Positions 42,364 through 55,150 are shown, numbered from the stretch's first letter. The stretch: 64,000 bases of DNA from Stramonita haemastoma (GCA_030674155.1 CM060328.1:45354158-45418157); one strand, 5' to 3'. Program-made: numbers and translations. The notes: generated from the sequence alone by a model not told the origin.

Positions 42364-43068
42364 GCTCAGCCACATAATGAGTCCATTGCACCAGAGGTCG
42401 ATTTTTAGTTGTTGACATCTGCAATAAAAAGGCTACTCAATACAGATAACAGATTGAAAATCAAACAATTCTATGAAAAGTTATTACAAACTGAAATGAT
42501 ACACTGCAGGACATGACAAAATGAGAAATTCACAAGCAACATAAAAGATGGTCAGAATGAGGGCTTGGATATTTTTAAAACACATTTTAGAGCAAAAGGA
42601 AACAAAATTACACTTTGATATTTCATCACAAGGTAGTATAATGACGATAGTTTTAATCCATCAAAATCGACAACCTGACCCCACCTGCCTAAAATGGCTC
42701 CTAGCAGAAAAGTGGGTCAGGTGCAGAGCAACTCATTTCGTGGCGGAGTGTCATATTTATGTATACATGTGTGGCCACACGTGCAAACACACACCACTCA
42801 CTCATTGTCTATCTCCCTCACATGCTGTAAGGGCAAAAACATAAAAATCTTGTAAAGGATTTACATTAGAATAAAAGTAAAATATGCATAAAATAAAACA
42901 ACTTTTAAATAATATTGTAGAACGATCTACACTATACTAAACCAAAGCAATACTGGAGAATAGTTGTGTACTTTTGTGATCCCTTTGAATTTACTGACTA
43001 CATTTCAAGCTGCTCAAATCATCTCATAAACATTACAAAGAAGCCCAAAATGCCACGGAATATCCACC

Positions 43069-43099
<31 letters not shown>

Positions 43100-44121
43100 A
43101 AAATCTACAACAACAAAAATCAATACAGTAAAGCACACTAAAACAAATGATCTACTGGTATAAGTCTAAAAACATTTTTCAAAAGAAAAATCTCTTTAAA
43201 AAGTTTTCACTTGCTTTCTTCCCACTCAAGCTTTTGCTATCAAATTGAATTCAGAAGCCAACTGCCTTCAAGTTTTAAACTGGCCATGCATGATAATCCT
43301 ATTTGAATTTCTCTGAATTGAGATAAAAGTATTCATATTCATACTTCTTGTCCTCAAAAAACTAAAATTCCCTGTAAGTGAGAAGTCCATAACACTAAAC
43401 TAAACAGGATGAACCCCCCACCCCACCCCCACCCCACTGCTTTTTACAGCTATAGTTAAATCATTGCTGAAAGATCCTGCTTGAGCACACACAAAACAGA
43501 GGGAAACTTAACCAATAAAGATGGCTTTGAAAGAGTTCGCTCAAGGTGAATAATCAGGTAAAGATCTTCTTCCCAAAAAGAAATTTCCTACTACAATATG
43601 TATACTCGAAAGTTTCAAAATGGAATACAGTGAGACGTGGCTCCTCACCAAGCCAGACTTTTTTCTTTTTTTTTTTTTTTAAAGCTAGAACTTCTTTTTT
43701 TTTGGTCAGATTTGCACATGTCAATCCTTTGCCAAGTCTGGTGAGAGATTCAACATTCATAGACATATGAAGACTGATAAATAGAACAACAACAAAAAAA
43801 AAAAACCTACAAAATCAACACTTTCTCTGGTGGTGCCCCTTTTCCACACATATTTACTGTTGTCCATGAAAATCATGGAGTGTCCCTGATTTGAATGACG
43901 TGTGATTACAGAAAAATGGAGTAGACATGTCTGGACCAAGTGGAGACTTTAAAAAGCAAGAATCATGTTTAACAAGACTGGAACACTTTTTTCAGTAAGC
44001 TAAACACTCATTGCAACACATACCCTCACAAATGCATGTATGTATACATATGTATACACACCTAAAGCAGTACCAACAGTATGAATAAATTTATATACAG
44101 CACCACTCTTCCTGAAATATT

Positions 44122-44186
<65 letters not shown>

Positions 44187-44642
44187 ACACACACTAAAGT
44201 GGTGATTCACTGATAACCATCATATAAAGTGAAACAAAAGAGAAGGGTAAGATTATATAGGTCTTCAACGTTCTTTTAAAAAAGGTATGAAATGAATGTT
44301 ATCTTATTCTTGACTTCCAAATCCAACAACAACCACAGACAAGAGTTAATTTCATTCTCATTTTAGTTTTAACATCCACTGCATTTGAACAAGCCTTTAC
44401 CTGCAAAGAAGTTACAGAAAGTCAGAGTGATCAATAAAAGGACTACCCAAAGCAGCCTAAAATGATGAACAAGATCACAAATTGTTAACATTTAAAGCTT
44501 CAGTTCAGAGCAACATTTTTCTAAGTACAGTTGCCATTAGTAACTGCCTACTTAAAAAAACTGTCTGTGCACGAAAATAACCGAAAGCCTAATTCTGGAT
44601 TGTTTTCATAAGTTCATGCTCTGAGGGTGGAACAGAACTGTT
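42361..44642 (-). other. Probable 3' UTR and downstream DNA of the BTBD gene
   Basis: No other gene seen. AT-rich with a C run at 43073-43092 and an AC run at 44125-44194. How far the 3' UTR reaches cannot be read; no minus-strand AATAAA was found close to the stop. Confidence 0.4.
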
Positions 44643-44801
44643 TTAAGTGTAGAAGATTATCTCTGGGATCTGTCCATCCTCCACTGACGTTCCGTTGTTG
44701 TTGCCAGCTGCGTAGGTGAACTGGAAGGTGACTTTGCCACTGGACACAGATTCATGAGTCACCTTGCGTAGACCTTTGCTTCCGTAGTAAGAGTCTGGGC
44801 C
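44643..44801 (-). CDS. BTBD2: BTBD2 last exon, PHR C-terminal part
   Basis: Acceptor 'ctttaacag', 52 codons plus TAA at 44645-44643. Begins [20 protein letters not shown] and ends [19 protein letters not shown], the highly conserved end of the PHR domain. Confidence 0.93.
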   Translation of the reverse strand, partial: GPDSYYGSKGLRKVTHESVSSGKVTFQFTYAAGNNNGTSVEDGQIPEIIFYT

Positions 44802-45803
44802 CTGTTAAAGAAAAATAACACTGTCATTCTTTTTGACCTTGGAAAGTCAATTTACCAGAATCACATTACATCATGCTTTTGTTTGCTTCAAAGTACCCCA
44901 CGACAGGAATAGCCATTTATTGATAAAACATTACAGGAATAACATTTCCTAGCTCGAAATTTAGGTCCGAGGTTTGCAATACACACATGGAGTACTCGGA
45001 AGCAGCAAAATTCAGTCAGAATCCAAATCAATCTGTTTCACTCATGTTGATTATTACCCCACCTCCAAACCAAAATCCCCTTGGCAAAAAGCTGTCAATG
45101 AGCACATAACTATTTCCATATGATCACGCTGATCACCGCAATGAGATATGTCCAAGTGTGGACAAAGTGATGAGAAGACTAATAGGGATAACAAACTTCA
45201 AAACAGCATGCCCACATCACAAACCGTACGCGATAACGCAAATGATGTATTGATTTTAAAGCTGCAGTTTCAAAACAACATTTTCTGAGCAGGCATGGGA
45301 TTTTGCTTGCCAAATTAAGAAGAAACATTCAACACAAATGAAAAAAAAATAGGGAAAATAAGAAAAAAAGAGGAAAACCTGACTGGCACTTGTAGCAAAC
45401 ACAAAACAAGGTTAATACAGAACTTTGGGGGAAAAAATTTGAGGACTTTTAATGACCTCATTCTAGTTTTTTAACGACCTTCATCGACAAACAGCGCTTG
45501 CATTTTAACGATGTTCACACAGTTTCAAACCCGAAAGAAAACAATATTCATAGCCATTTTGTGCAATTTTTCTTCATAACAAGAAGCCAGTATTTCTTCT
45601 GCAGTTAACTGTGGGTAAATCAAAAACAATCATTGACCCAATGTGTGCACATAGCATAAAACACTTTAATCTAAGTGATCACCTCACCTCTTCATTCATA
45701 ATTTCATTGTGTACTGGTTCTCAAGGTCTAAAGAAGTGTAAACCTCTGTATGTTACTTTGCCAGGAGACTAAAAGTTTATAATGGTAGATATTCCTCCCA
45801 CTG

Positions 45804-45865
<62 letters not shown>

Positions 45866-45970
45866 CTCTCTTTCTCTCTCACACACACACACGTGTGTGT
45901 GCGTGCGTGCGTGCGTGCGTGTGTGTGTGTGCGTGTGTGTATGTGCGTGTGTGCGTGCATGTGTGTATGT

Positions 45971-46034
<64 letters not shown>

Positions 46035-48264
46035 ATCCATGTATACCGGTGGATCAGTGGTCTAGGTGGTAACGCGCCTTGCCTAGAAAGCAAAAAGTCT
46101 GGGTCGGAGTGTGCAGTGGTTCGTACCCCATTTGGGCCCAAAACTTTTTCCCCATCCATTAGACCCTGAGTGGTGGTCTGAGTGCTAGTCTTTCGGATGA
46201 GACAATAAACTGAGGTCCCGTGTGTTACGCATCACTATTCAGCCCATGTAAAAGAACCCACGGCAACAAGGGGTTGACCCAGGCAAAATTCTGTAGAAAA
46301 AGCCACTCTGATAGGGAAACAAATACAGTTGCATGCAGGAAAAAGAAAAAAAAGGGTAGGTGCTGCACTTGTGGAGACGCGCTCTCCCCGAGGAGAGCAG
46401 CCCGAATTTCACGCAGAGAAATCTGCTGCGACATAAAAAAGTACAAAATGTAAATCATATATGTATTCATCTGTTAAAAAAACGCACACACACAAAAACC
46501 AATGACACAAAGTTGTACCCATAACATATTTTTCACCAACTTGAACCACAAAGCTACTCGTTGCCTATCTCGATTGCCTTTCTGTTCCAAAACAGCAGGC
46601 CAGTAAGTAATCCCTACTTTGATAGTACAAAAACTATGCAGACCTTCAGTGTGGCACAGGCAATGTAATTGGTGTTGGGCAAGATCTCCACCGGTTCCTT
46701 GAACATGACACGAAATGTGGAAGTAGAGCCATCACACTGGAAACTGGTGTCGTTGCAACCCATCACCTTCCCCGTGTCCATGTGTAGAATCTGAAAAGCA
46801 GAAAAAACAAATTTTCAGACACAAGCATGTGCACAAGCTCTTGGACAATCTGATTTTATACTCGACTCAATACAGGGTTGTTGTTGTTTTTTCATACATG
46901 TATATATAACAGGGGGTGGGATAGCTAAGTGGTCAGAACACTCGCTTTCCTCCAGTCCTCTGGCGTTGAGCATGGTTACCAGTTGGATGGGCGACTGTTT
47001 GCGTGCCTTAGCTACAGTTCAGTCCCCCCAGTTCACACAGCTGTAAATGGGTACCTGCCCTCTTTTGGGTCAGGGAAGGTAAAGCAGCCAGGGAGAGGGG
47101 GATGGGTGCCGCCCTCAATATGCTGGCCCCTAGAGATGCTGAGGTCTCTGATGCCTCGCTCCCCTATGACCACACAGGTTATGGGACACCTTTACCCTTT
47201 ACCTTCTTCTTCTTTTTTTTTTTACATACATACAATACAAATGTGCAAGTCTGTACACACACTTTAGCATCCTGATAGTGATAGTGATACTGATCATACA
47301 TGACAATTTTATTTTATACAATGACCACACCACCCCAAAAATAAACCAGCTTTATAAAGTGCTACTTTGAAAACATAAAATGTACGACAAGCAAAGCACC
47401 ATTTCTATCACTTAAATTGTTAAAATAGGTTTTACCTTCAACAAAGAGCTAGAATCATACTGACCTGTATATTGACAGTGTATTCAGTGGGTCCATGAAT
47501 ACTTCCATAGAGACCAAAACCAACCACAAAAATGCGACGATTAACCATGAACCTGCACAGTATATCAAATAACAGTTGAGAAAGAGTTACCAAAAATGTA
47601 TCTAATATCTTTAGAATAAAGTGTAGTTGAAAAGACACATGAAAAGACAAAAAGAAAAGAAAAACAAAGCCAATATTTCACTCAGTCAATGACCTATTGT
47701 ACTTTAAATACAAACCTTTTTAAACAGCCAAAGTTTACCAACACTGGCAACAGTTGACAATAATAGTAATATTAATAATAATACATGGAATTTATAGCGC
47801 TATATCTTGTAAAAACAAATCAAAGCGCTTGCATTCGACCTATAAAACACACAAGCAATCAATAACAATGACAGTTAATGATTCTCTTAAGTTGTAACTA
47901 AGTAGGTAAGTGAAAGTTCTACTAACCTGAAATCACACTTTCAGTGATTCAATGCAAAAAAACAAAATACTAAGAAACACAATGTTCAATCAAAGACCTA
48001 ATATTTTAACCTGAATGAAACAAAATTGTGTAAAATTTCAGCATACAAAAATATGAAATACTAAAATTACTATAAACTAGTCAATGTAGAGATGTATGTC
48101 CACAATATTACCGTTGATGACAGTGAGTTACAAATTTATCAAAAATAAAATTCCTAATTTAGTGTAATTTCCTCCTTTTTGGGGTTTTGGGGGGGGGGGG
48201 GGGGTTGTTCTTCAGCTGGAGCTCTGTGGTTCACCAATGCCAAAATGGTGAGATTTTTGCATAC

Positions 48265-48359
<95 letters not shown>

Positions 48360-50900
48360 AATATATATATACACATATATATACATACATATAACATATA
48401 CTATTATACATACATATATATACAGCTGTTTTCCCCCATATCATTTAGGCAGCCACACTCAGACTTCAGGGATAGTGTCTAATTCTAAACAAGACACCTG
48501 TGTACATTACATGCATTTTTTAAGATGTTGTCATCTTTTCCTACCGGCACAAAATGACCTTTTCTTTTGAAACGGAAAGGCCAGACAAGTTAGTAGCCTG
48601 TACACAAGATGTTCTGAATATATATATCACATATGGGGCCTCGCTTTTTTGTCTCAATTTGAAGTACTTTTGACATTCAGTTCAATTTTCTTGACAAAAT
48701 GGGATGAAATGGCAAAGCTGGGAATAAAACCCAGAACCTCTCAGTTTATTTGTTGGGCAGTTGAATGTTGAAACCATCCTCCCAGTGCCACCTTCCTTCT
48801 TATCCCTAATTGAATTTTTTTTATAATTTGTATTTCTTATACAAAAATAAGAGGAAAATTTTGTTTAACTAGAGCATCCAAATCCCCATGAATGGACACT
48901 TCATCAGTGACTTGAGCAGTTTTGTGTTTTTGTTTTTTTTTTACTTGAACATTTATTAATGGTTGTGGGTTTGAATCTTGATCTGTCATTAATGCCATAA
49001 TGAGGAGGTTTACTTACAGAGCTCTTCCTAAGAGATTAAAAACCAACACCCTATACAGGTTCTAGATAACCGTAATTCACTAATTGTCAGTATTTTACCG
49101 ATTGTAAACAGGAATACGAAAATTTTCGAAGCAGCCGCACAGCGTACCGATTCTGTTTGCCTGTGACCGATTAGATTTCCGTCTCAAAAAAAAAAGTCTG
49201 AAGTGACATTTTCTGACAGTCTGTCATGCGCCTGTACTGTGCTTTCGCACCTACCCCTTCCTACCCCTTCCGACGAACATCTTTGGCGCCAGCCTCATTA
49301 GCCTGGCACGCAGAACAGCAAGTTTTACTGTGAAAGAATAGAGCTTCGCGCTCTTCTCGGCATGACAGTGACTGCCATTCACAATGAGTAAATGGAGCCT
49401 AGATTTATTTATTTTTTATTCTTTTAATCTTTCATATCAAGGATAATGGAATAAGCACTCCTGTGCTTTTTTACATCCAGTCCCCGTGTATGCAGTTTTG
49501 TAAATGTCATCTGTTCCCACCAGCACACGATGGCCTGCTCTTACGAAAAGCGAAAAGCGGAGGGTCTACGAATTTGCGCGTTGCTTTGAGAGAGAAGAGT
49601 CGAAAACAAAATCTAAATTGAACGAAAGTTCTAGATGAGCGCTAAGCACAGAAACAAGAAAGAAGAATAAAAGTCACACGAATGATGTCATGCAAAACAA
49701 CAGACTGACACAGACTGTGACACAGGCGCTAGAAAAAAAATCCTATTTCCTGCGTGGCTTCGTGCCCAAGAAGCGAGTGGCAGCAGCACAGCAGTCAAAG
49801 TCTGAGAGATTCGCGTTCAATTTAGATTTAGTTTTGCTGCCGAACAAACCCCCCCTCCCCCACCCCCTCACTTATTAGTTTCATTTTGTTCACAGTACGT
49901 ACCGGATTTTATTTTCTGGGGACCGATTTTGGGGGAGTTGGTCAAGATATCTCTGAAATGGCAACTCGCAGTACCTGTTTTAAAAAATCCTAGCGCGAAC
50001 CCTGCTATACATGTACCAACACAAACAGAATATCTTGTGCACACATTAAAACCCCATTCACCTGTTGTAGACAAGAACTGAAGGACAGTGGTATACTATG
50101 AATGACACATCCAGCATGCACCTTGCTACTTGGAGATGAAAAGGGATGTAACATGTACACAGCCAGATTCAACTATCCACAACACACCACCTGAAAAATT
50201 CAGTGCTATGTCCTAACAGCACTTCCAGGAGATGCTAAATCATCAAGGCAACAGCCCTAAACACTACTAAAACAGTCACTATTATCAATACATAGTTCAG
50301 TAGGTCATGACAGTTTACATGCAATGTTAAGTAAATTCTCAATATCCTATTATACATGACATACATATAATGCAATTTGATACAAGTTCTTCATATGTTT
50401 TCCATTGAAGCATGAATTTGATTTTTTTAATTTGTGTGCACTCATTGGTCCTAGGTTCATCAAAACCAGGCAAAGGTGAGGTAGATATTTGCATATTTTA
50501 TGTATCAAACATGACCCTACATGACCTTTTTTTTTTTTTACCCACCATTAAGTTAGCCACATTCTGACTTAAGGGATAATGTCTAAAATTATACAAATCA
50601 GTGTGCTTGCATTTAAAAAATATTTTTTGGTCATGTTTTTTCAAACATGAATGGCTTACACTTTGGATAGGTAGAATGGGTTAGAACAAGTATGCAAGTG
50701 TTCAAGACGTTCTGTGTGCATTCACACACAGAACGTCAGTTTATAGACTCATCTGAAGGACTTTCAGAGGAGTACAGCTAGTACTGATGTTAATGCTAGG
50801 GGGAAAATTCTCTTGAACAGGTATCTAAGTGATGGCTCAAACCTGGGCTCAGTCCTGGGCTGTCAAACCATGAGTAAACTGCTCTAACCACTAAGCTTTC

Positions 50901-50943
<43 letters not shown>

Positions 50944-52859
50944 GGAAATGCTTAGTCTAAAAGTGCATGGTATATGATCAGCCCTGTGACCATACTGCAA
51001 TGAAATTTGAATATTAGATATTCTCACCTCTATCCAGCAAAATGTGTGTGGGCTCAACTTTCAATTTTCATTTTGTTTGCAGATCTGTCAAAACTAGAGC
51101 AGCTGGTAACTTAAAGTTGGGTTGTTTCTTCTTTATTTCATGATGAATGGATGGAAATGGAAAGTACTTAATCAGTGAATGAGGAAGTTTCATTTTGTAG
51201 AACAAGAACCAGTATCTTTAAATTTCACATAACAATCAAGTTCATAATAAATTAATAAGCCATTTAAATTAATGCAGTTGAGCTAAAAAGCCCATGACTA
51301 TAAGTACTATTAGCCAAGCCAATACCAGCAACAGTACTCTGCCACAAAAAATCCTAACAAATGAACTGGACTTGATAGCTGAGGGAAGAATTTAAGAATA
51401 AGCATAAAATTTTATCATGGCGACTCTGCCATCTTTGCTGCAAACAACAAACATTTCAAGAAATGAGGTTTAGGGTGATAGGGTTTTTTTTCCCAATGCT
51501 TTTTTTTTTAATTTACTTTTTTACATACTCCGAGTTATAGAATTATCTTAAAGAGATTAATTTTAATACTTAAATTACTCCTGCTAGGATTACTTACTAT
51601 ACCACAGAAACTCACCTGATACGATCACTTGTACCACTGTACCCCCAACGACTTTCGATCTGGCAGAATCTGGAGACAACTTGTTCCTTGCCAGTCAGAC
51701 AGCAGCGAGGGACATCCAGGAAGCTAATTGGAGGCTTAGGGTTCACTGTAAAGTACAAGAAAAGCTCCACCACCTCACGATCTTCCAGAAGTCCACTCTG
51801 TGCTGCCCCCATTGCAAACTCCTCCACCGTCATCAAAGGAAAACGTATCAATCGAAGTGCTCCATTCAGAACCTCTTTCTGGTTCTCTGGTGTGCCAGGT
51901 AAGCCTCGACGTAGGCATTCTGCTTCTGCCCAGCGACACACTGCAGAAAACAGTTTACATTCTCGAATGCCCAGTGTGTCCCGCTCTAGGACTGCACACA
52001 GGGTGTTGATATCAATGTCTGTGAAACCATCAGCAATCAGAGCTTCTGTGGTGTTTTTGTCAATTGTCTCCAGACATAATGCTGCCAGCTGCTGCTCATC
52101 AAACAGTCGTGCCTGGGTCAACAGCATGAAAGCATTGTCGCTACTCAAATTTCGCTTCAGAAATTCCACACAGGCTCTCTCTAGGGCTGGTACGTCATAC
52201 TTTTTGGCAGCATACAATGTAGTCATAACTGTCTCGGGCCCAATCTGAACTTCATCAGTATAAACAAACTTGAGCAAAGCAAGGAAAGCCGAAGGCTCCA
52301 CATCTGGAATCTGGATGATACTTTCTGTGGTGGCCATACCTCCATTGAAGAGAGCATCAAAAACAGCAGAGGACATACTCAGGACAAACTTGTGCGCAGG
52401 CACCAGCTGGGTGTTCGGCTCTTTACCAATCAGAAAATGAACATCAGCCATTGTGTCCGTGTTATAGAGAAATGCCAATCTTTCTTTAACCGTAGTTTTT
52501 TGACTCTGCCAGTTAAATGGTGCAGCATTAGCAGCATTTTGCGGAAGCATTCCAGTACCAGCACCAGATCCTATAGTGCCATTATCTCCCACACACGCTT
52601 CTGGCAGAGTATCACCTCCAGCCAGGAAGTTCTCTACAAGCATGCTGTCTCTGCAGCCAGCACCAGCCATTAGAGCCTCCACTCTATCCAGCTGCTCTTC
52701 AACACTGGCACTGGCCAAAGCTCCACAGTTAGCCGACTTGGCAGCGTTGGCGCTGGTGACAGTAACACTTCCCGCTTTAGTGTTCAGCTTTCCAGGGTTA
52801 TCACCTCTTACCACAACATCACCTCTGGCAGGAGCTGAAGACAGTGTGCATGAAGACAT
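44643..52859 (-). CDS. BTBD2: BTB-BACK-PHR protein of the BTBD1/BTBD2 type
   Basis: Four coding exons on the minus strand (52859-51616, 47552-47465, 46790-46644, 44801-44643) give 545 residues from the ATG at 52859. BTB domain ~127-240 ([47 protein letters not shown]), BACK ~240-350 ([20 protein letters not shown]), and PHR from ~395 to the end ([41 protein letters not shown]). Family members use BTB/BACK to bind CUL3 and PHR to bind substrates; BTBD1/2 bind topoisomerase I in vertebrates. Residues such as NWQ-K-TV-ER and FNGGMATT favour BTBD1/2 over BTBD3/6. All junctions keep phase. The N-terminus is uncertain (see 52819-53340). Confidence 0.93.
44802..45790 (-). other. BTBD2 intron 3, unique part
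   Basis: AT-rich intron sequence with no recognised repeat before the dinucleotide cluster at 45806. Confidence 0.6.
45806..46034. repeat. (AC)n then (TG)n inverted dinucleotide pair
   Basis: AC run 45806-45862, TC-rich gap with ACAC, then TG/CG-TG run 45893-46034. The two runs are complementary and could fold back. Confidence 0.9.
46047..46455 (+). mobile_element. SINE-E, full length
   Basis: Head 'ggtggatcagtggtctagg', B-box-like 'gtggttcgtacccc', 'tctttcggatgagacaataaac', end 'tttcacgcagagaaatctgc' and an AAAAAGTAC tail. The best SINE-E copy for a consensus. Confidence 0.9.
46644..46790 (-). CDS. BTBD2: BTBD2 exon 3, PHR middle
   Basis: Acceptor 'gcttttcag', donor CTGAAG|GTCTGC; 49 codons ([19 protein letters not shown] ... 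[11 protein letters not shown]). Phase 0 on both sides. Confidence 0.93.
46911..47212 (+). mobile_element. SINE-D, full length
   Basis: Head 'gggtgggatagctaagtggtc', then 'aatgggtacctgccctctttt' and 'acacaggttatgggacacc', ending in a T-rich 'cttcttcttttttttt'. In intron 2. Confidence 0.9.
47465..47552 (-). CDS. BTBD2: BTBD2 exon 2, PHR start
   Basis: Acceptor 'ctgtgcag', donor ATACAG|GTCAGT; one base plus 29 codons ([20 protein letters not shown] ... VNIQ). The first G completes Arg with exon 1. Confidence 0.93.
47757..47860 (-). mobile_element. CR1/L2-type LINE 3' tip
   Basis: Same end as the element at 13645-14828: (AAT)n, 'acatggaatttatagcgct', 'gtaaaaacaaatcaaagcgct', 'ttgcattcgacct'. 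Only about 100 bp is left, so it is strongly 5'-truncated. Confidence 0.85.
48200..48797 (-). mobile_element. SINE-B split by a (TA)n expansion
   Basis: 'tgttcttcagctggagctct' to 'gatttttgcatac', then TA-rich DNA 48267-48425, then 'cagacttcagggatagtgtc' through 'tttatttgttgggcagttga'. The microsatellite arose inside the SINE. Confidence 0.75.
49056..50004 (+). mobile_element. Non-autonomous DNA transposon copy 1 (hAT-like), carrying a SINE-A piece
   Basis: The left end CAGGTTCTAGATAACCG and right end CTAGCGCGAACCCTG form a short imperfect terminal inverted repeat, with CTATA next to both ends. Several TACCG/CGGTA motifs lie near both ends. A minus-strand SINE-A fragment (49418-49562) is embedded. 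Short frames (for example 49690-49878, [20 protein letters not shown]) may be transposase exon relics. It lies in BTBD2 intron 1. The hAT call rests on the CAGGG-type ends only. Confidence 0.7.
50005..51615 (-). other. BTBD2 intron 1: SINE-B and poly(A)/poly(G) run
   Basis: A diverged reverse-strand SINE-B spans about 50445-50900 ('tagcacattctgact'-like, 'gttctgtgtgcattcacacac', 'ctctaaccactaagctttc'). A 32-base A run and a G run follow (50904-50945). The remainder is unique AT-rich sequence. Confidence 0.65.
51616..52859 (-). CDS. BTBD2: BTBD2 main coding exon (BTB and BACK)
   Basis: 414 codons plus two bases, donor ATCAG|GTGAGT. The in-frame ATG at 52859 ([13 protein letters not shown]) is the first in this frame after stops TGA (52904-52902) and TAA. 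A weaker GTG lies at 52871. The first ~120 residues are Ala/Gly/Ser-rich and unconserved, as in vertebrate BTBD1/2. Codon use and frame are clean to the end. Confidence 0.93.
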
Positions 52860-53340
52860 GTTGGAGGCCACTGCAGGCAGGGACCGCGTCGAGGTGACGC
52901 TTCACGCTTATTTCCTGAGGGGACGACGTAAGGTTGTGCTGAGATACCACAGCAGGCAGGCTTCCCGTACTGCGAGATTCTGTTAGACTAGATGTTCCCA
53001 CTCGGGGCACTGACTGTGGACGTTTATCTCCTACATTCTGATTCAACTCAGATACATGCTGCTGTTGAGAATGCTGTGAGTGCTGAACCTGCTGTTGATG
53101 CTGATCTCGATTACTGACATGGTCACGATGGTTTGAGTGGTCTCTCTGAGCTGCTTGCTCTCTCTGAGTAGTATGCTCCCGTTGGGTAGCATGTTCTCGA
53201 TGTGAAGCATGGTCACGCTGGTTGGCCCTAGCATTGGCATGATTGTTACCCATGTTCCGTGTCATGCCAGCTTTGTTCTTGGCCAGATTTTCTTTGCCGC
53301 TGCGTGGAGGATGGGGGTGATCATGTCTGTCGCCATCCAT
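52819..53340 (-). CDS. Upstream open frame overlapping BTBD2: possible N-terminal extension
   Basis: 173 codons from ATG 53340, in a frame one base off the BTBD2 frame and overlapping its start by 41 bases. It is rich in His, Arg, Gln and Asn, with a repeated [20 protein letters not shown] pattern, then [19 protein letters not shown] minus-strand acceptor 'atgttgcag' at 53438 would start this exon at 53437; two very short upstream ORFs precede the ATG. A single lost or gained base between about 52902 and 52820 would fuse it to BTBD2, giving ~705 residues. Otherwise it is a long uORF. Confidence 0.5.
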   Translation of the reverse strand: MDGDRHDHPHPPRSGKENLAKNKAGMTRNMGNNHANARANQRDHASHREHATQREHTTQREQAAQRDHSNHRDHVSNRDQHQQQVQHSQHSQQQHVSELNQNVGDKRPQSVPRVGTSSLTESRSTGSLPAVVSQHNLTSSPQEISVKRHLDAVPACSGLQHVFMHTVFSSCQR

Positions 53341-53601
53341 AATGTCCCCACTGATTCACAACAGCTTCTCACTTTTTCTCTGACATCAAGAAAAGGTCAT
53401 GACCATATCTTGCCAAGAGTGCTATTTTCCGCTCCAACTGCAACATAATATACATCATCATGAGGTCACAAATTGTCCAAAATATTAACCATAATAAGTC
53501 TGACAGATAAAATATTATAATTAAGAATATTATATAAAGTCAATCCTCTTTTTACAGTACTTCTTCTATACTTGTAAAAAGCACATTATCAGTTGTAACA
53601 C

Positions 53602-54536
53602 CAGGGTTCGCGATAACCGGTAATTGTCGGTATTTTACCGATTGTAAACAGGGAATACCGAAAATTTTGAAGTAGCCGGTACCGCATACCGATTCTGTTT
53701 GCCTGTGACTGATTAGATTTCTGTCTGAAAAAAAAACAGTCTGGTGACGTTTTCTGACAGTCTGTCATGCGCCTGTACTGTGCTTACGCACCTACCCCTT
53801 CCCACCCCTTCCGACGAACATCTTTGGTGCCAGCCTCATTTAATTAGCCTAGCACGCAGAACAGCAAGCTTTACTGTGAAAGAATAGAGCTTCGCGCTCT
53901 TCTTGGCATGACAGTGACTTCCATTCACAATGAGTAAATGGGGCCTAGATTTCTTTATTCTTTTAATCTTTTACATCGAGGATAATGGAATAAGCACTCC
54001 TGTGCTTTTTTACATCCAGTCCCCGTGTGTATGCAGTTTTGTAAATGTCATATGTTGCCACGGCACACGATGGCCTGCTCTTACGAAAAGCAAAGCAAAA
54101 GCGGAGGGTCTACGACTATGAATTTGCTTGCTTTGAGAGAGAAGAGTCGAAAACTCAATCTAAATTGAATGAAAGATCAAGATGAGCACTAAGCATAGAA
54201 ACAAGAAAGAAGAATATAAGTCACACGAATGATGCCATGCAAAACAACAGACTGATACAGACAGTGACACAGGCGCTAGAAAAAAAATCTTATTTCCTGC
54301 GGGCTTCGTGCCCAAGAAGCGAGTGGCAGCAGCACAGCAGTCAAAGTCTGAGAGATTCGCGTTCAATTTAGATTTAGTTTTGCTGCCGAACAATCCCCCC
54401 CTCCCCCACCCCCTCACTGAATAGTTTCGTTTTGTTCACAGTACGTACCGGATTTTATTTTCTGGGGACCGATTTTGGGGGAGTTGTGTCAAGCAACTCG
54501 CAGTACCGGTTTTAAAAAATCCTAGTGCAAACCCTG
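53602..54536 (+). mobile_element. Non-autonomous DNA transposon copy 2 (hAT-like), carrying the same SINE-A piece
   Basis: Ends CAGGGTTCGCGATAACCGG and CCTAGTGCAAACCCTG, flanked by TAACAC on both sides (8 bp TGTAACAC if the terminal TG is counted). 935 bp, same strand as copy 1, and similar along its whole length. The embedded SINE-A fragment (53952-54107) has the same break points as in copy 1. Subterminal TACCG motifs as in copy 1. Confidence 0.75.
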
Positions 54537-55150
54537 TAACACTAGAAATTTTCTTTTGTTATCGTTTGGTCTTCATTTTGTTACGGCTACAATGATTAAA
54601 TGTTCACATTAAGACGTAGCAAGTGATTAAGATGTTCACCTATCTAACCATGACTGCATGAAGTTCTGGATTTGATGATTTCGAGCCATGCCTTTTCTTC
54701 CCACTTTCATGAGAAAATCAACTGAATGTCTAGAAGTCCTTCAGATGAGACTTTCGACTGTAAACTACAGCTCAATGTGCAGATGTGCACAGAACATCTT
54801 GCACACACCTTAAACGCCTGTTCTGCTTTTCGAATAGTAGGCCATTTCATGCCAGTATGAACAGATGACAAGGTTTTTGTTATGTTTACCAGAACAATCT
54901 CTCAGCAAAACAATCTCTTTGTATGTCAAATTCTTCTTTTTCAGAATTTCTTGGCCTGTGTGAATTTTTTGTTGTTGTTGTTGTTCCTCAGCAAGAGCTT
55001 CAAGAATAACCATGCAGTAATGGGGCTTACTTTGTTTGGAAGATGAGTGTCTTAACCATCTTGCCACCTTCCTTCTTCCCTGAAGTGGGAATGCATACAC
55101 AAAAATCTCACCTCTGGTGAACCTTGAATTTCTGAGCATTTTTTTTTTTT
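54537..55150 (+). mobile_element. Old SINE-B in forward orientation within unique DNA
   Basis: About 54640-54880 reads 'agaagtccttcagatgagac', 'cacagaacatcttgcacacac' and 'ttctgcttttcgaatagtagg', a diverged forward copy. The rest is unique with a (TTG)n at 54967-54983. Confidence 0.6.

Noticed and set aside
45806..46034. Hairpin from AC/TG runs as a regulatory structure
   Set aside because: Explained by two adjacent dinucleotide repeats; no independent evidence.
52869..52871. GTG as start of the BTBD2 frame
   Set aside because: Non-ATG start is not needed; an in-frame ATG lies four codons downstream.
54160..54417. 85-codon minus frame with hydrophobic end
   Set aside because: Lies inside the DNA transposon copy and is not kept open in the other copy.
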